Shown one piece after another: positions 25,084 to 34,205 of a stretch of DNA of 64,000 bases. Both the position numbers and the translations under genes were made by a program. This DNA is from Amantichitinum ursilacus (lineage in GTDB: Bacteria; Pseudomonadota; Gammaproteobacteria; Burkholderiales; Chitinibacteraceae). Each line of letters opens with the position of its first letter. Within the stretch, counting starts at the first letter, position 1. The notes under the pieces are model-generated. The model worked only from the letters and a program-made list of their open reading frames with translations, did no database searches and was not told the DNA's origin. The stretch lies in the NCBI RefSeq assembly GCF_001294205.1, contig NZ_LAQT01000010.1, positions 124,001-188,000 on the forward strand, read 5' to 3'.

Positions 25084-26089
25084 GGGTGATCTCTCTGTAT
25101 GGCACCACAATATGCACTTGATAATAGTCGCTCGCTGCCTGTGTTGTCAGCGTAGCTTCAGCATCAAAATGCAATAGTAAACGCTCTCTGATATTTTCGA
25201 GAGCCATTCCGTTACCGCCGTGTTCACGCACCGCGTCAGGCGGTGGCAGCGGGTTTTTAACATCCAGGTGTATCTGATCGCGAAATCTGAAAATGTTCAC
25301 CTGAATGGGCGCCGGATTCAATGCAGGTTCCACCCCATGATAGACCGCGTTTTCTACCAGCGGCTGCAGCATCAAAGGGGGCACCGCAGCATCGCCCGGC
25401 ATGTTCTCGGTATTCCATTGCACTTTCAAGCGGCCACCCAGGCGCACCATCTCGATATTGAGATAACGCTTGGCCAGCTCCACTTCTCGATCCAGCCGCG
25501 ACAACTGCCGGTTATCTTTCATCACCACGCGAAACAGATCGGCCAGATCTTCCAGCACTTGCTCGGCCTTGACCGGCTCATACCGAATCAGCGACAGCAC
25601 CGCATTCAGACTGTTAAACAGAAAATGCGGCCGGATCCGTGCCTGTAATGCCTGCAAGCGTGCTTCTGACAACCTGGGCGACAACGCGCGCTGGCGCAGA
25701 TGAAAATAGCTTAGCAAGGTGGACGCCGCCACGATCATGACAATGGCGTCGGCCAGCAGCAAATCCCAGTCCGGCGCTTGTGGCGTAATCAACAAGCGAC
25801 CGAAGGTGCCCCCCAGCGCAGCCAGCGCACAGGTGGCCACCACGCCGCGTGAATAGCTCAATCGGGTGAGCAACGGGTTGGCAAGGCCCAACAGCAGCAT
25901 AGCTGGCAGCAGTGAAAATTCCAGCCAAAGCACCGAATCCACAAAATGCTGCGGCCACGCCAGCCAGTTTTGCAGGCCGATCAGCGTGTAGATAAACAGC
26001 GCCAGGTGCATCACCACCAGGATGCGCAGCACCACGCCCATATTGCGAAAATCTGGCAATAAATCGGTTTCAGCAGAGTTGGGATTCAC
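25049..26089 (-). CDS. algZ: Membrane histidine kinase, AlgZ/FimS-like
   Basis: A 346-residue LytS-class sensor kinase (His_kinase family). The first ~150 residues hold four to five membrane helices; 'LQALQARIRPHFLFNSLNAVLSLIRYEP' contains the phospho-accepting His, and 'PPLMLQPLVENAVYHGVEP' is the N-box; the G-box is 'GGNGMALENIRERL'. It should phosphorylate the AlgR-like protein whose gene overlaps it. The gene is divergent from comM. Confidence 0.85.
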   Translation of the reverse strand: MNPNSAETDLLPDFRNMGVVLRILVVMHLALFIYTLIGLQNWLAWPQHFVDSVLWLEFSLLPAMLLLGLANPLLTRLSYSRGVVATCALAALGGTFGRLLITPQAPDWDLLLADAIVMIVAASTLLSYFHLRQRALSPRLSEARLQALQARIRPHFLFNSLNAVLSLIRYEPVKAEQVLEDLADLFRVVMKDNRQLSRLDREVELAKRYLNIEMVRLGGRLKVQWNTENMPGDAAVPPLMLQPLVENAVYHGVEPALNPAPIQVNIFRFRDQIHLDVKNPLPPPDAVREHGGNGMALENIRERLLLHFDAEATLTTQAASDYYQVHIVVPYREITHDDAASPFSGG

Positions 26090-26163
26090 GACGGGATCAA
26101 TATTTGAAGAATCGGAGGTCCATACACTATAGCGAACCGTTTACAGGGATTCGAACCATAGTT

Positions 26164-27657
26164 ATGTCATTGGCACTCATCTACAGCCGGGCCCTTGAGG
26201 GACTGACCGCGCAAGCCGTATCAGTGGAAGTTCATCTTGCCAATGGCTTACCTGCTTTTAATCTGGTTGGACTGCCCGAAGCCGAGGTCAAAGAGAGCCG
26301 CGAACGGGTACGCGCGGCGATGGCCGTGGCGGGGTTTGAGTTTCCCGCTCGTCGGATCACCGTCAATTTAGCACCTGCGGACCTACCTAAATCGTCCAGC
26401 CACTTCGACTTGCCGATTGCCGTCGGCATTCTGGCGGCGAGCGGTCAGTTGGCGGGGGCCGATCTGACACATTTCGAGTTTGCTGGCGAGCTTGGGCTGA
26501 CCGCCGGACTACGCCCGGTGCGCGGCGCCATCGCCCTGGCGCGCGCCGCGACCGAGGCCGGACGCATCCTGATTCTGCCCGCGCAAAGTGCCCCGGAAGC
26601 CGCGCTCTACCCCGGCGCGGATGTGCGTGCCGCCAGCAGCCTGCAGGACATCTGCCGCTTTTTTACCCACAAACAACCGCTGCCCGCCGCCGTCGCACCC
26701 AGTTGGTTTGCCCCGCCTGAATATCCTGATCTGCTGGATGTGCGCGGCCAGCAACAAGCCAAACGCGCACTCGAAATTGCCGCCGCGGGCCAGCACAGCC
26801 TGTTGCTGGTGGGCACGCCGGGCACCGGCAAATCGATGCTGGCGCAGCGCTTGCCCGGCCTGATGCCACCCATGGGCATAGACCAGGCGCTTGAAACCGC
26901 GGCGGTGCGTTCTCTAACCCGCAAAGGCCTTGATGTCAGCCAGTTTGGACTGCGACCCTATCGCGCGCCGCATCACACCGCCTCGGCGCCGGCGCTGGTC
27001 GGTGGCGGCTCCAATCCGCAGCCGGGCGAGATTTCGCTGGCGCACAACGGCATTCTGTTTCTGGACGAACTACCCGAGTTCGATCGCAAAGTGCTGGAGG
27101 TATTACGCGAGCCGCTGGAAAGCGGTGAAGTGAATATCAGCCGCGCCGCGCACGCAGTCACTTTCCCCGCGCGCTTTCAATTGATTGCCGCCATGAACCC
27201 GTGCCCCTGCGGCTATCTGGGCCACCCCAAACGCGCCTGCCGTTGCACCCCGGACCAGATTGCGCGTTATAAGGCCAAACTATCCGGGCCGTTTCTGGAT
27301 CGGCTGGATATGGCGGTGGACGTGCCCGCAGTCAGCGACACCACGCTAATGGGCGCGGCCGATGGTGAAACCAGCGCGGCAATTGCATTACGCGTGGCTG
27401 CCGCGCACCACCGCGCGCTAACGCGCCAGGGCAAAGCCAATGCCGCGCTAAATACCCGCGAAGTGGATGAATATTGTCAGCCTGAAGAAGCCGCGCGCGA
27501 ATTGCTACACAGCGCATTGCAACGACTTAATCTTTCGGCGCGCAGCTTTCACCGCGTATTAAAACTGGCGCGCACGATTGCCGATCTGGCGCAAAGCGAC
27601 ACCATCAGCGCGGCGCATGTGGCCGAAGCGATTCAGTATCGGCGCGGGCTAGGCTGA
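26164..27657 (+). CDS. comM: ComM-type Mg-chelatase-like ATPase (branch migration helicase)
   Basis: A 497-residue protein of the YifB/ComM family. In Vibrio and Acinetobacter ComM is a hexameric helicase promoting integration of transforming DNA. N-terminal Lon-protease-like domain ('YSRALEGLTAQAVSVEVHLANGLPAFNLVGLPEAEVKESRERV'), Walker A 'LLLVGTPGTGKSMLAQRLPG', Walker B 'ILFLDELPEFDRKVLEVLREPLE', a zinc-type 'MNPCPCGYLGHPKRACRC', and a C-terminal helical domain. Start at ATG 26164. The pilus operon next to it suggests natural transformation (inferred). Confidence 0.93.
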   Translation: MSLALIYSRALEGLTAQAVSVEVHLANGLPAFNLVGLPEAEVKESRERVRAAMAVAGFEFPARRITVNLAPADLPKSSSHFDLPIAVGILAASGQLAGADLTHFEFAGELGLTAGLRPVRGAIALARAATEAGRILILPAQSAPEAALYPGADVRAASSLQDICRFFTHKQPLPAAVAPSWFAPPEYPDLLDVRGQQQAKRALEIAAAGQHSLLLVGTPGTGKSMLAQRLPGLMPPMGIDQALETAAVRSLTRKGLDVSQFGLRPYRAPHHTASAPALVGGGSNPQPGEISLAHNGILFLDELPEFDRKVLEVLREPLESGEVNISRAAHAVTFPARFQLIAAMNPCPCGYLGHPKRACRCTPDQIARYKAKLSGPFLDRLDMAVDVPAVSDTTLMGAADGETSAAIALRVAAAHHRALTRQGKANAALNTREVDEYCQPEEAARELLHSALQRLNLSARSFHRVLKLARTIADLAQSDTISAAHVAEAIQYRRGLG

Positions 27658-28008
27658 TTGCCGCCAATAAACGCTGCGTGATCAGTCGCTTGCGCATTGG
27701 CCTCTGTCAGCTGTTCTGGCATAGTTCGCCCAGAAAAGCAGCAACAGCGGCGCACGGCTGACACGCCACCGCTGTCGCGTTTATGGCATCTATTTGATTT
27801 ACATTGTTAACCGGTAGGGCACTGCTGACAGGTGGTTAGCAATGCCTTGACGCCTGCGCATACCATACCGGAAGGTTCTGGATGGTCTAATCAGCGGCGT
27901 GGGGCGTTTATGTTGCATTTTGCAACGCCACCCGGTTAATTGGACGCAATCCGTTAAATTGTTGATATAGATACCTCAATACTCATTAAAAACAGGCTCT
28001 ATCTCTAT
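27658..28008. other. Intergenic region comM-fimU
   Basis: The 351 bp hold no supported gene. They become AT-rich toward fimU. Seen: a small dyad GTTGC-ATTTT-GCAAC (about 27911-27926) and the probable promoter at 27940-27968. I found no exact AlgR consensus by eye. Confidence 0.5.
27940..27968 (+). promoter_or_regulatory. Possible sigma70 promoter of the minor pilin operon
   Basis: TTGGAC, 17-nt spacer, TGATAT, with AT-rich DNA downstream; it ends 40 nt before the fimU ATG. Confidence 0.4.
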
Positions 28009-28521
28009 ATGCCCTCTATTGAGCGTGGATTTACCGCAATCGAATTGCTGGTCGTGTTCGCCATTATTGGCGTGCTGACGGCAATCGCATTGCCATCGTT
28101 CAAAACATCGATAGCCAATAACCGTATGAGCGGCGAGCTGAATCGTATTTCCGGCGATTTGCTGGTGGCGCGTAGTGAAGCCATCAAACGTGGCGTGAAT
28201 GTGGTGTTATGTCCAAAGGCGGGCTGCAATACCTCGCAGTGGAAAAATGGTTGGGTGATGTTTATCGATTCTGCGGCCGATCTAAGCGGTTTTCCCACTA
28301 GTGTCACCTCGCCCAATCTGATCCGGATGGAGGCTGCATTCAGCAGTACCGACGCATTGACCGCCTCGACCTCTTTGACCAGCGTCAGTTTCGATCGTAA
28401 CGGGTATACGTCAGCCTCAGGGCAACTCACTTTGACCGACAGCACAAATAACACTGACTACAAACGATGCCTGGTTTTCTCTGCGGGCCAGTGGACGCGC
28501 AAAACGGGGTCAGCATGTTGA
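28009..28521 (+). CDS. fimU: Minor type IV pilin FimU/GspH-like
   Basis: A 170-residue prepilin with a class III leader: short basic head, cleavage after Gly in 'ERG|FTAIELLVVFAIIGVLTAIALPSF', Glu5 present. The globular part has the GspH/FimU pattern ('SGDLLVARSEAIKRGVNVVLCP', 'WKNGWVMFID', 'SFDRNGYT') and two cysteine pairs. FimU-PilVWXE form the priming complex at the pilus tip with PilY1. It is the first gene of the operon and overlaps pilV by 7 bp. Confidence 0.9.
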   Translation: MPSIERGFTAIELLVVFAIIGVLTAIALPSFKTSIANNRMSGELNRISGDLLVARSEAIKRGVNVVLCPKAGCNTSQWKNGWVMFIDSAADLSGFPTSVTSPNLIRMEAAFSSTDALTASTSLTSVSFDRNGYTSASGQLTLTDSTNNTDYKRCLVFSAGQWTRKTGSAC

Positions 28522-29102
28522 GCACACCGCAACGCCGCCAGGGCGGCTTCTCAATGATCGAAGTGCTGATTACGCTGGTAATTATCTTGATTGGCGTGTT
28601 GGGCATGGCCGGCATCCAGATGCTGGCTATCAACAACACGCAAACCGCACGCTCGCACAGCCTGGCGGCCATTCAAGCGTCCAGCCTGGCCGCGAACATG
28701 CAGGTTAATAAAAGCTACTGGTTGACCGCCACCTTTGCGGGGGATCTCACGGCCACAATGGGCGATGCCTGGACTGGCTCCAGCATCAGTGGCAGCGCCA
28801 ACAGCACGCTTGCTTCATCGACGCAGGATTGCGCATCAGCCACGTGCACCGGCGCACAATTAGCGGCCTACGACCTCAAAAACTGGGCTCAGAATCTGGC
28901 CACGGTGCTACCCCAGGGCAAGGGTAACGTTACCTGCACCGGCAATAGCGCCGCGAAACCCAATCTTTGCCAGATCACCGTGAGCTGGCTTGAGAAGACC
29001 GTTGCACTGCATAACGACGCAGCGGGCACACCCGGCGCTGGCAATATGGCCGCGGGCACGCAACAGACCCAGACGTACACCACCACTGCGAGCATCTACT
29101 GA
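28515..29102 (+). CDS. pilV: Minor type IV pilin PilV
   Basis: A 195-residue prepilin with leader 'RRQGG|FSMIEVLITLVIILIGVLGMAGIQ', typical of PilV. Globular part contains cysteines in 'QDCASATCTG' and 'NVTCTG...NLCQITVSW'. The ATG at 28515 lies within the end of fimU; the stop is one base before the pilW ATG. Confidence 0.88.
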   Translation: MLSTPQRRQGGFSMIEVLITLVIILIGVLGMAGIQMLAINNTQTARSHSLAAIQASSLAANMQVNKSYWLTATFAGDLTATMGDAWTGSSISGSANSTLASSTQDCASATCTGAQLAAYDLKNWAQNLATVLPQGKGNVTCTGNSAAKPNLCQITVSWLEKTVALHNDAAGTPGAGNMAAGTQQTQTYTTTASIY

Positions 29103-29103
29103 T

Positions 29104-29799
29104 ATGGCCGCTATCCCCCGCAGACAACGTGGTATCGGCATGATCGAATTACTGATCGGCCTGGCAATCAGCTTGCTTCTGATGATAGGGCTGGGTACCG
29201 TCTATTTTTCAATGCGAACCAGTTCAACGGCCCGCGACGCTTATTCGCAAATTCAGGATGCGCAACGTACATCAATGAATCTGCTTGCCGCATTTGTGCA
29301 GCAAGCGGGTTATTTCATCGTGCCTCCAGTCACCAACACCGCAGCAACCGTGTTTCCTGTGGCTACCGGTTTTACGGTAGCAGGCACCTATATCAGCGGC
29401 AGCGCGAACACATTCACGATCCGCTATGTTGTCGGCACCAATCCCTTGTCTACCTGCAGTGGTGTCAAAGCGGACACCGGACGCATTTACGTCGACACCT
29501 TTTCGGTCACCACCACCAGCGGGGTGTCGTCGCTGACCTGTGTGGAAACGGTGGGCACAGGCAGCGCGGCCACCTATTTGCTGGTCAATAACGTGAGTTC
29601 GATGAATCTGCAATATGCGATCGATACCACCGGCGACGGCACCGCATTTCAGTACACCAGTGGCGGCGCGAGTACTTCCTGGCTAAATGCGCGCGCGATC
29701 AAGGTCACACTTAACTATGCCAATCCGCTCGCGGGCCAGACAGGCCAGCCCGCTACGATTCCGTTCACCCGCGTCATTGCACTGATGAACACGCTATGA
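29104..29799 (+). CDS. pilW: Minor type IV pilin PilW
   Basis: A 231-residue prepilin with leader 'RRQRG|IGMIELLIGLAISLLLMIGLGTVYFS'; the next helix 'QIQDAQRTSMNLLAAFVQQAGYF' is typical of PilW. It probably joins the tip complex with PilX and PilY1. It overlaps pilX by 4 bp (ATGA). Confidence 0.88.
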   Translation: MAAIPRRQRGIGMIELLIGLAISLLLMIGLGTVYFSMRTSSTARDAYSQIQDAQRTSMNLLAAFVQQAGYFIVPPVTNTAATVFPVATGFTVAGTYISGSANTFTIRYVVGTNPLSTCSGVKADTGRIYVDTFSVTTTSGVSSLTCVETVGTGSAATYLLVNNVSSMNLQYAIDTTGDGTAFQYTSGGASTSWLNARAIKVTLNYANPLAGQTGQPATIPFTRVIALMNTL

Positions 29800-30335
29800 A
29801 ACAGATCAAACAAACCGGCTTTGTCATGTTCAGTTCGCTGATCTTTCTGGTGCTGATGATTTATATCGGATTGGCCATGTTCCGCGGTTTTGGGCTTGAT
29901 CAAGTCATGGCTGGCAACCTGCGTGAAAAAAGCCGGGCAACCGAGGCCGCGCAATCCGCAATGCAATACGCGCAATGGTGGTTGGTCCAGGCGACGAATG
30001 CGTCGAATGGCGTGGCATGCACGGCCGGTGCGAAGAGTAAGGCTACGATCTGCACAGGAACGCCGAATGCAAATCCGTTATCGGATGCCTATGCGACTTA
30101 TGCTGATTCTACAAAAATCCCGGTCAGCACCACGGGTGGTGTAGGCAAATACTACGCCAGCCCGGTTTACACCATTTATTTTGCGGGCATGGATACATCA
30201 AGCTGCGCCCGCTTTTATCTGATTACCGCTAAAGGTTATGGCGGCAATCAGAATGCGGTTGCGACTTTGCAATCGGTGTATCGCGTTATTCCGGGCCAGA
30301 TCAAAGATCTAGGCCAGGACAATACCTGCAATTAA
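29796..30335 (+). CDS. pilX: Minor type IV pilin PilX
   Basis: A 179-residue PilX-like protein: a leader with 'KQTGFVMFSSLIFLVLMIYIGLAMFRGF' and then 'RATEAAQSAMQYAQWWL', a conserved PilX element. The leader lacks the Glu5 of most pilins (FVMFSSL), as is usual for PilX/GspK-like components near the tip. Followed by pilY1 after 15 nt. Confidence 0.85.
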   Translation: MKQIKQTGFVMFSSLIFLVLMIYIGLAMFRGFGLDQVMAGNLREKSRATEAAQSAMQYAQWWLVQATNASNGVACTAGAKSKATICTGTPNANPLSDAYATYADSTKIPVSTTGGVGKYYASPVYTIYFAGMDTSSCARFYLITAKGYGGNQNAVATLQSVYRVIPGQIKDLGQDNTCN

Positions 30336-30350
30336 GTCGGGGAAACGATA

Positions 30351-33300
30351 ATGACAAATTTTAACTATAGCGCCATCGCGGGCTCAATATTACTCGCGAT
30401 GTCAGGATTTGCGGATGCTGCTTCACTGTCCGTTTCCGAGAATTTTTCGTTGTCTGCGGCCCAGAACAATTGGACCCCATTAGGTGCTGCGTGCCTGACT
30501 GCGGGCAATAACCAGCCTTCCTCCACAGCGACTTCGGTTATCCCCGCGTGTGCCACCAATCTGGGCGGCGGCGCCACCGGCACCTTGCCCGATACCAGTG
30601 GTAATGGCGCTTTGCGATTTACCAGCAAAGGCACCTACCAGCACGGCGCGATTATCTATAACAATACGTTCCCGACTGATCAAGGCATTCAGGTGACGTT
30701 TACTGCGTATACCTACAACGGCAGCGGGGACGGCGGCACCACCAACCTCGGCGCCGACGGTATCAGTTTCTTCTTGCTCGACGGCTCCAAAACAACACTG
30801 GACGTCGGCGCAACGGGCGGCTCATTGGGCTACTCGTGCTCCAATGGTAACGCGCTATCAGATGGGATTACCGGCGGTTATCTAGGCTTGGGGATTGATG
30901 AGTGGGGTAACTTCTGGACCGGCCCCGGTGATAATACTGCGACGCCAGCCAATGGCACCCGAACGCCTAATTCGATCGTGGTGCGCGGTGGCGGCTCCGT
31001 CAATGCGGCCACGTTTGCGGCCAACGGGTGGGGCACCTATAACGCAACGGATATCCAGGGATCTTGCCTTAAAGGTTATCCGGTCCACGTAACGACTTCG
31101 GGTAATAACAAGGTCTATACGGCTTATAAAGACTCGAGCGGCAAGACGCCGACCATTCTTGATTATCCGTACATCAAGGGCACTCAGCTTTCGAGCAGCA
31201 CCACGCCACTCGCCCAGAGCACGGTTACGCGACGTACCGGTGCGAACCCGGTGACGTACAAATTAAAGATCACCCCTGGCGGTAAACTGTCGCTTTGGTA
31301 TACCTACAACGGCGGTGCACAGACACAAATCATTACCAACCAGGACATTCTCGATTCGACGGTAAGCGGTCCACTGCCCCCGTCGTTCCGTTTTGGTTTT
31401 TCAGGTGGTACGGGGGGTTCGACCAACGTTCACGAACTAACCTGCTTCCTTGCCACCCCTGCAACTCAGGAATTCACGGGTGCATCGGTCAACGCGATCA
31501 AGGGTACCCAGGTCCAGGAAGGTGCACAGGTTTATCAGACGCAATATCACCCCGATAACTGGTGGGGCGAGGTAACCGCCAATTCCGTAGTGCTGGTCAA
31601 TGGTGTGCCGGCGTTATCGACTGCGGCCGTATGGGACGGCAGTTGTACGCTTACCGGCGGTAGTTGTTCTGCAATGAGCGATGGCACGACTACGCCCACT
31701 GTGACCAAACAGACCACCCGCACCGTGATCACGTCAAACGGATCCGGCGTCGGCACCGCTTTCACGTGGAACGGTTTGACCAGCACGCAACGCACCGCGC
31801 TGGCGATCACCGGCGAATCCACCACAGTTACCCAGAACCGCGTTAGTTTCCTGCGCGGCGATCGTTCGCAGGAACCACCGCCCACGTCCAATCCGTTCCG
31901 TTTGCGCACCAGCGTATTAGGCGATATCACCGACTCCAGCCCAGTCTGGGTTGGCGCGCCCAACAAGGCCTACGGCTCAACCTGGGTTGATGCGCTGTTC
32001 CCTGCTCAGACGGCGTCGGAAACCAACTATACCGCATATACCACCACCAATGCGACGCGGACCAATGTGGTCTACACGGGTAGCAATGACGGAATGTTGC
32101 ATGGTTTTCGCGCAGGCAGTTACAACGCGTCGGGCGTGTTCGATACCAGCACCAATGACGGCGTTGACATCTTGGGTTACGTGCCAGCCAGCGTGATTGG
32201 CAACCTCAACGCGCTGACCAACCCCACCTATGACCACGCATATTTTGTCGACGCGCCCCCGGCAACCGGTGACTTGTATTACAGCAATGCCTGGCACAGC
32301 TGGGTTGTGGGTGGTCTGGGACCGGGTGGCAAAGCGGTGTATGCGCTTGAAGTCACGGATCCGACCACATTCAGCGAAAACAACGCAGCGTCGATCGTCA
32401 AAGGCGAATGGACCGACTCCACCATATCCGCGCTTAACAGCTCGATTGGCGGCTCTGTGGGCTATACCTATGGCGCGCCACTGATCCGGCGCATGCATAA
32501 TGGTAGCTGGGCCGTTATCTTTGGCAGCGGCTGGAACTCATCGGGTAACGCCGGCATTTTTATCATGGTGGTTAATGCCAGCAACGGCACAATCAGCCCG
32601 AAGTTCCTCAGCACCGGCAAATCAGGCAGCACGGCCGGGATTACCTATGTGGCTTCAGCTGACCTCGATAATGACCATATCGTCGACTATCTGTACGCGG
32701 GTGATCTGGCCGGTAATATCTGGCGATTTGATGTCACCAGCTCGAACCCGGCGGACTGGATTACCTCGACATATGGCGGCACAGTCGCCACGCCGCTGTT
32801 TACCGCTGCCAGCTCCACCGGCACGTTGCAGCCTGTGTCGACGCAAGTACAAGTTTCGTCCATCAAGGTGGGCAGCTCTAACCGTATTTTCCTGATGTTC
32901 GGCACCGGCCAACGTACGCCGTTTACAAACTCGTTGGGCGACGTGTATGCCAGCGGCAGGCAGAGTGTTTATGGCATTTGGGATTGGGATTTGAGTGCCT
33001 GGAACAGCGGCCGTCGGACGACTAACAGCGTTACGATTCCCGCTTCAACTACGGCTTATGTGGCGGGTACCGCTCCCGCAGCTGGCAGCGCGGGCGTCGG
33101 TTCTACAGTGCCGCGTAGTGCGCTGGTGCAACAAACCTCGACGGAGACTACTTTGTCCTCAGGTTCCGTAGGTGGTTACCGCGTGCTCAGTAACAACGCG
33201 GTCTGCTGGCAAGATTCGACTACATGCACCACGGGCAACAGCAATTATGGCTGGTATTACGATCTTCCTACCACCGGTGAGCAGGTGATTGCCAACCCGG

Positions 33301-33665
33301 TCATCAACGACGGCGCGCTTGAACTGAATACCATTATCCCGCCGCCGAGTTCGACCGCGACTTGCACGGTGCAATTGCCGACAGGCTGGACCATGGCCTA
33401 TAACCCGTTGACGGGCGGTACCTTCACCGCACCGTTCTTCCCGAATATAGCAAGTGACTCAGCGGTGCTGGTGCAAGGCGCCAAGCTCAATGCCAGCGGT
33501 AGCGTCACCACGTTGACCGTCAGCACCTCAACCGGTACCGTTTCGGCCACTGTCGGTAACAACCTCGGCGGCACGCCGGTTTGCGCGAATGACGTCAGCA
33601 AGTGCGTGATCGTGCCGGTGACCGACGTAGCGGGCCAACGCATTACCTGGAAGGAAACACAATGA
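30351..33665 (+). CDS. pilY1: PilY1-type pilus tip adhesin with N-terminal lectin-like domain
   Basis: A 1104-residue secreted protein (signal peptide ending 'SGFADA|A'). Residues about 25-345 look like an L-type-lectin/concanavalin sandwich ('ISFFLLDG', 'GGYLGLGIDEWGNFWTG', 'PSFRFGFSGGTGG') rather than the von Willebrand A domain of Pseudomonas PilY1. From about 495 comes the PilY1 propeller: 'FLRGDRSQEP' with an RGD at 502-504, 'NVVYTGSNDGMLHGF', 'KAVYALEVTDP', and a calcium loop D771-L-D-N-D-H-I-V-D779 followed by 'YLYAGDLAGNIWRFD'. It should cap the pilus, support assembly and bind surfaces or sugars (inferred). It overlaps pilE by 4 bp. Confidence 0.88.
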   Translation: MTNFNYSAIAGSILLAMSGFADAASLSVSENFSLSAAQNNWTPLGAACLTAGNNQPSSTATSVIPACATNLGGGATGTLPDTSGNGALRFTSKGTYQHGAIIYNNTFPTDQGIQVTFTAYTYNGSGDGGTTNLGADGISFFLLDGSKTTLDVGATGGSLGYSCSNGNALSDGITGGYLGLGIDEWGNFWTGPGDNTATPANGTRTPNSIVVRGGGSVNAATFAANGWGTYNATDIQGSCLKGYPVHVTTSGNNKVYTAYKDSSGKTPTILDYPYIKGTQLSSSTTPLAQSTVTRRTGANPVTYKLKITPGGKLSLWYTYNGGAQTQIITNQDILDSTVSGPLPPSFRFGFSGGTGGSTNVHELTCFLATPATQEFTGASVNAIKGTQVQEGAQVYQTQYHPDNWWGEVTANSVVLVNGVPALSTAAVWDGSCTLTGGSCSAMSDGTTTPTVTKQTTRTVITSNGSGVGTAFTWNGLTSTQRTALAITGESTTVTQNRVSFLRGDRSQEPPPTSNPFRLRTSVLGDITDSSPVWVGAPNKAYGSTWVDALFPAQTASETNYTAYTTTNATRTNVVYTGSNDGMLHGFRAGSYNASGVFDTSTNDGVDILGYVPASVIGNLNALTNPTYDHAYFVDAPPATGDLYYSNAWHSWVVGGLGPGGKAVYALEVTDPTTFSENNAASIVKGEWTDSTISALNSSIGGSVGYTYGAPLIRRMHNGSWAVIFGSGWNSSGNAGIFIMVVNASNGTISPKFLSTGKSGSTAGITYVASADLDNDHIVDYLYAGDLAGNIWRFDVTSSNPADWITSTYGGTVATPLFTAASSTGTLQPVSTQVQVSSIKVGSSNRIFLMFGTGQRTPFTNSLGDVYASGRQSVYGIWDWDLSAWNSGRRTTNSVTIPASTTAYVAGTAPAAGSAGVGSTVPRSALVQQTSTETTLSSGSVGGYRVLSNNAVCWQDSTTCTTGNSNYGWYYDLPTTGEQVIANPVINDGALELNTIIPPPSSTATCTVQLPTGWTMAYNPLTGGTFTAPFFPNIASDSAVLVQGAKLNASGSVTTLTVSTSTGTVSATVGNNLGGTPVCANDVSKCVIVPVTDVAGQRITWKETQ
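31758..31773. promoter_or_regulatory. Weak parS-like site inside pilY1
   Basis: GCTTTCACGTGGAACG keeps the core TTTCACGTGGAAC but differs at the first positions. It lies in coding DNA and may be chance. Confidence 0.3.
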
Positions 33666-34105
33666 GGTCGAATCAAGGTTTCACGTTGATGGAACTGATG
33701 ATCATTCTGGCAATCGTCGCCATTTTGACCGGGGTAGCCATTCCGCTGTATCAGACGACGGTGATGAAATCGCGTCGCACTACCGCGCAGACCGCCTTAC
33801 TGGACGTGGCCAGTCGGGAAGAGCGTTTTTTTGCGGCGAACAACTCGTACACGTCTGACTTGTCGGCATTGGGCTACGGTGTTTCTTCCTCGTCCACCAG
33901 TATGCCGATTCCAGACTCGACTAATCACTTCTATGATGTGCCCTCACCCACCGTGACGACAGGCGCCAGCGCCGGCTATACGTTACAGGCCACTCCGGCG
34001 ACCTCACAGCTCAAAGACACAACGTGTTACACATACACGTACAACAGCTTCGGTGTGCGCGGTAACGTAAACGGCAGCGCAACGCTAGCAACCTGCTGGA
34101 ACTAA
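33662..34105 (+). CDS. pilE: Type IV pilin-like protein PilE
   Basis: A 147-residue prepilin with leader 'MRSNQG|FTLMELMIILAIVAILTGVAIPLYQ' and Glu5. 'ALLDVASREERFFAANNSYTSDLSALGYG' is the common PilE minor pilin pattern; a terminal disulfide pair (CYTYTYNS...TCW) closes the D-region. The last gene of the minor pilin operon, before a strong bidirectional terminator. The major pilin gene is not in the window. Confidence 0.88.
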   Translation: MRSNQGFTLMELMIILAIVAILTGVAIPLYQTTVMKSRRTTAQTALLDVASREERFFAANNSYTSDLSALGYGVSSSSTSMPIPDSTNHFYDVPSPTVTTGASAGYTLQATPATSQLKDTTCYTYTYNSFGVRGNVNGSATLATCWN

Positions 34106-34130
34106 ATAATCCGCCATATACCAGAAGCAT

Positions 34131-34173
34131 AAAAAACCCCGCACTGCCCATCGGCGCTGCGGGGTTTCCTTTT
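34131..34173. terminator. Bidirectional terminator pilE / globin-like gene
   Basis: AAACCCCGC, 16-nt loop with an inner GCC/GGC stem, GCGGGGTTT, flanked by A- and T-runs. Confidence 0.9.
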
Positions 34174-34205
34174 AGTGAAACCGACAGAAAAGGTCCGTTG
34201 CTCAC

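Noticed and set aside
28009-34105. Secretion pseudopilin (type II secretion) cluster
   Set aside because: PilY1 and the order FimU-PilV-PilW-PilX-PilY1-PilE identify a type IV pilus minor pilin operon.
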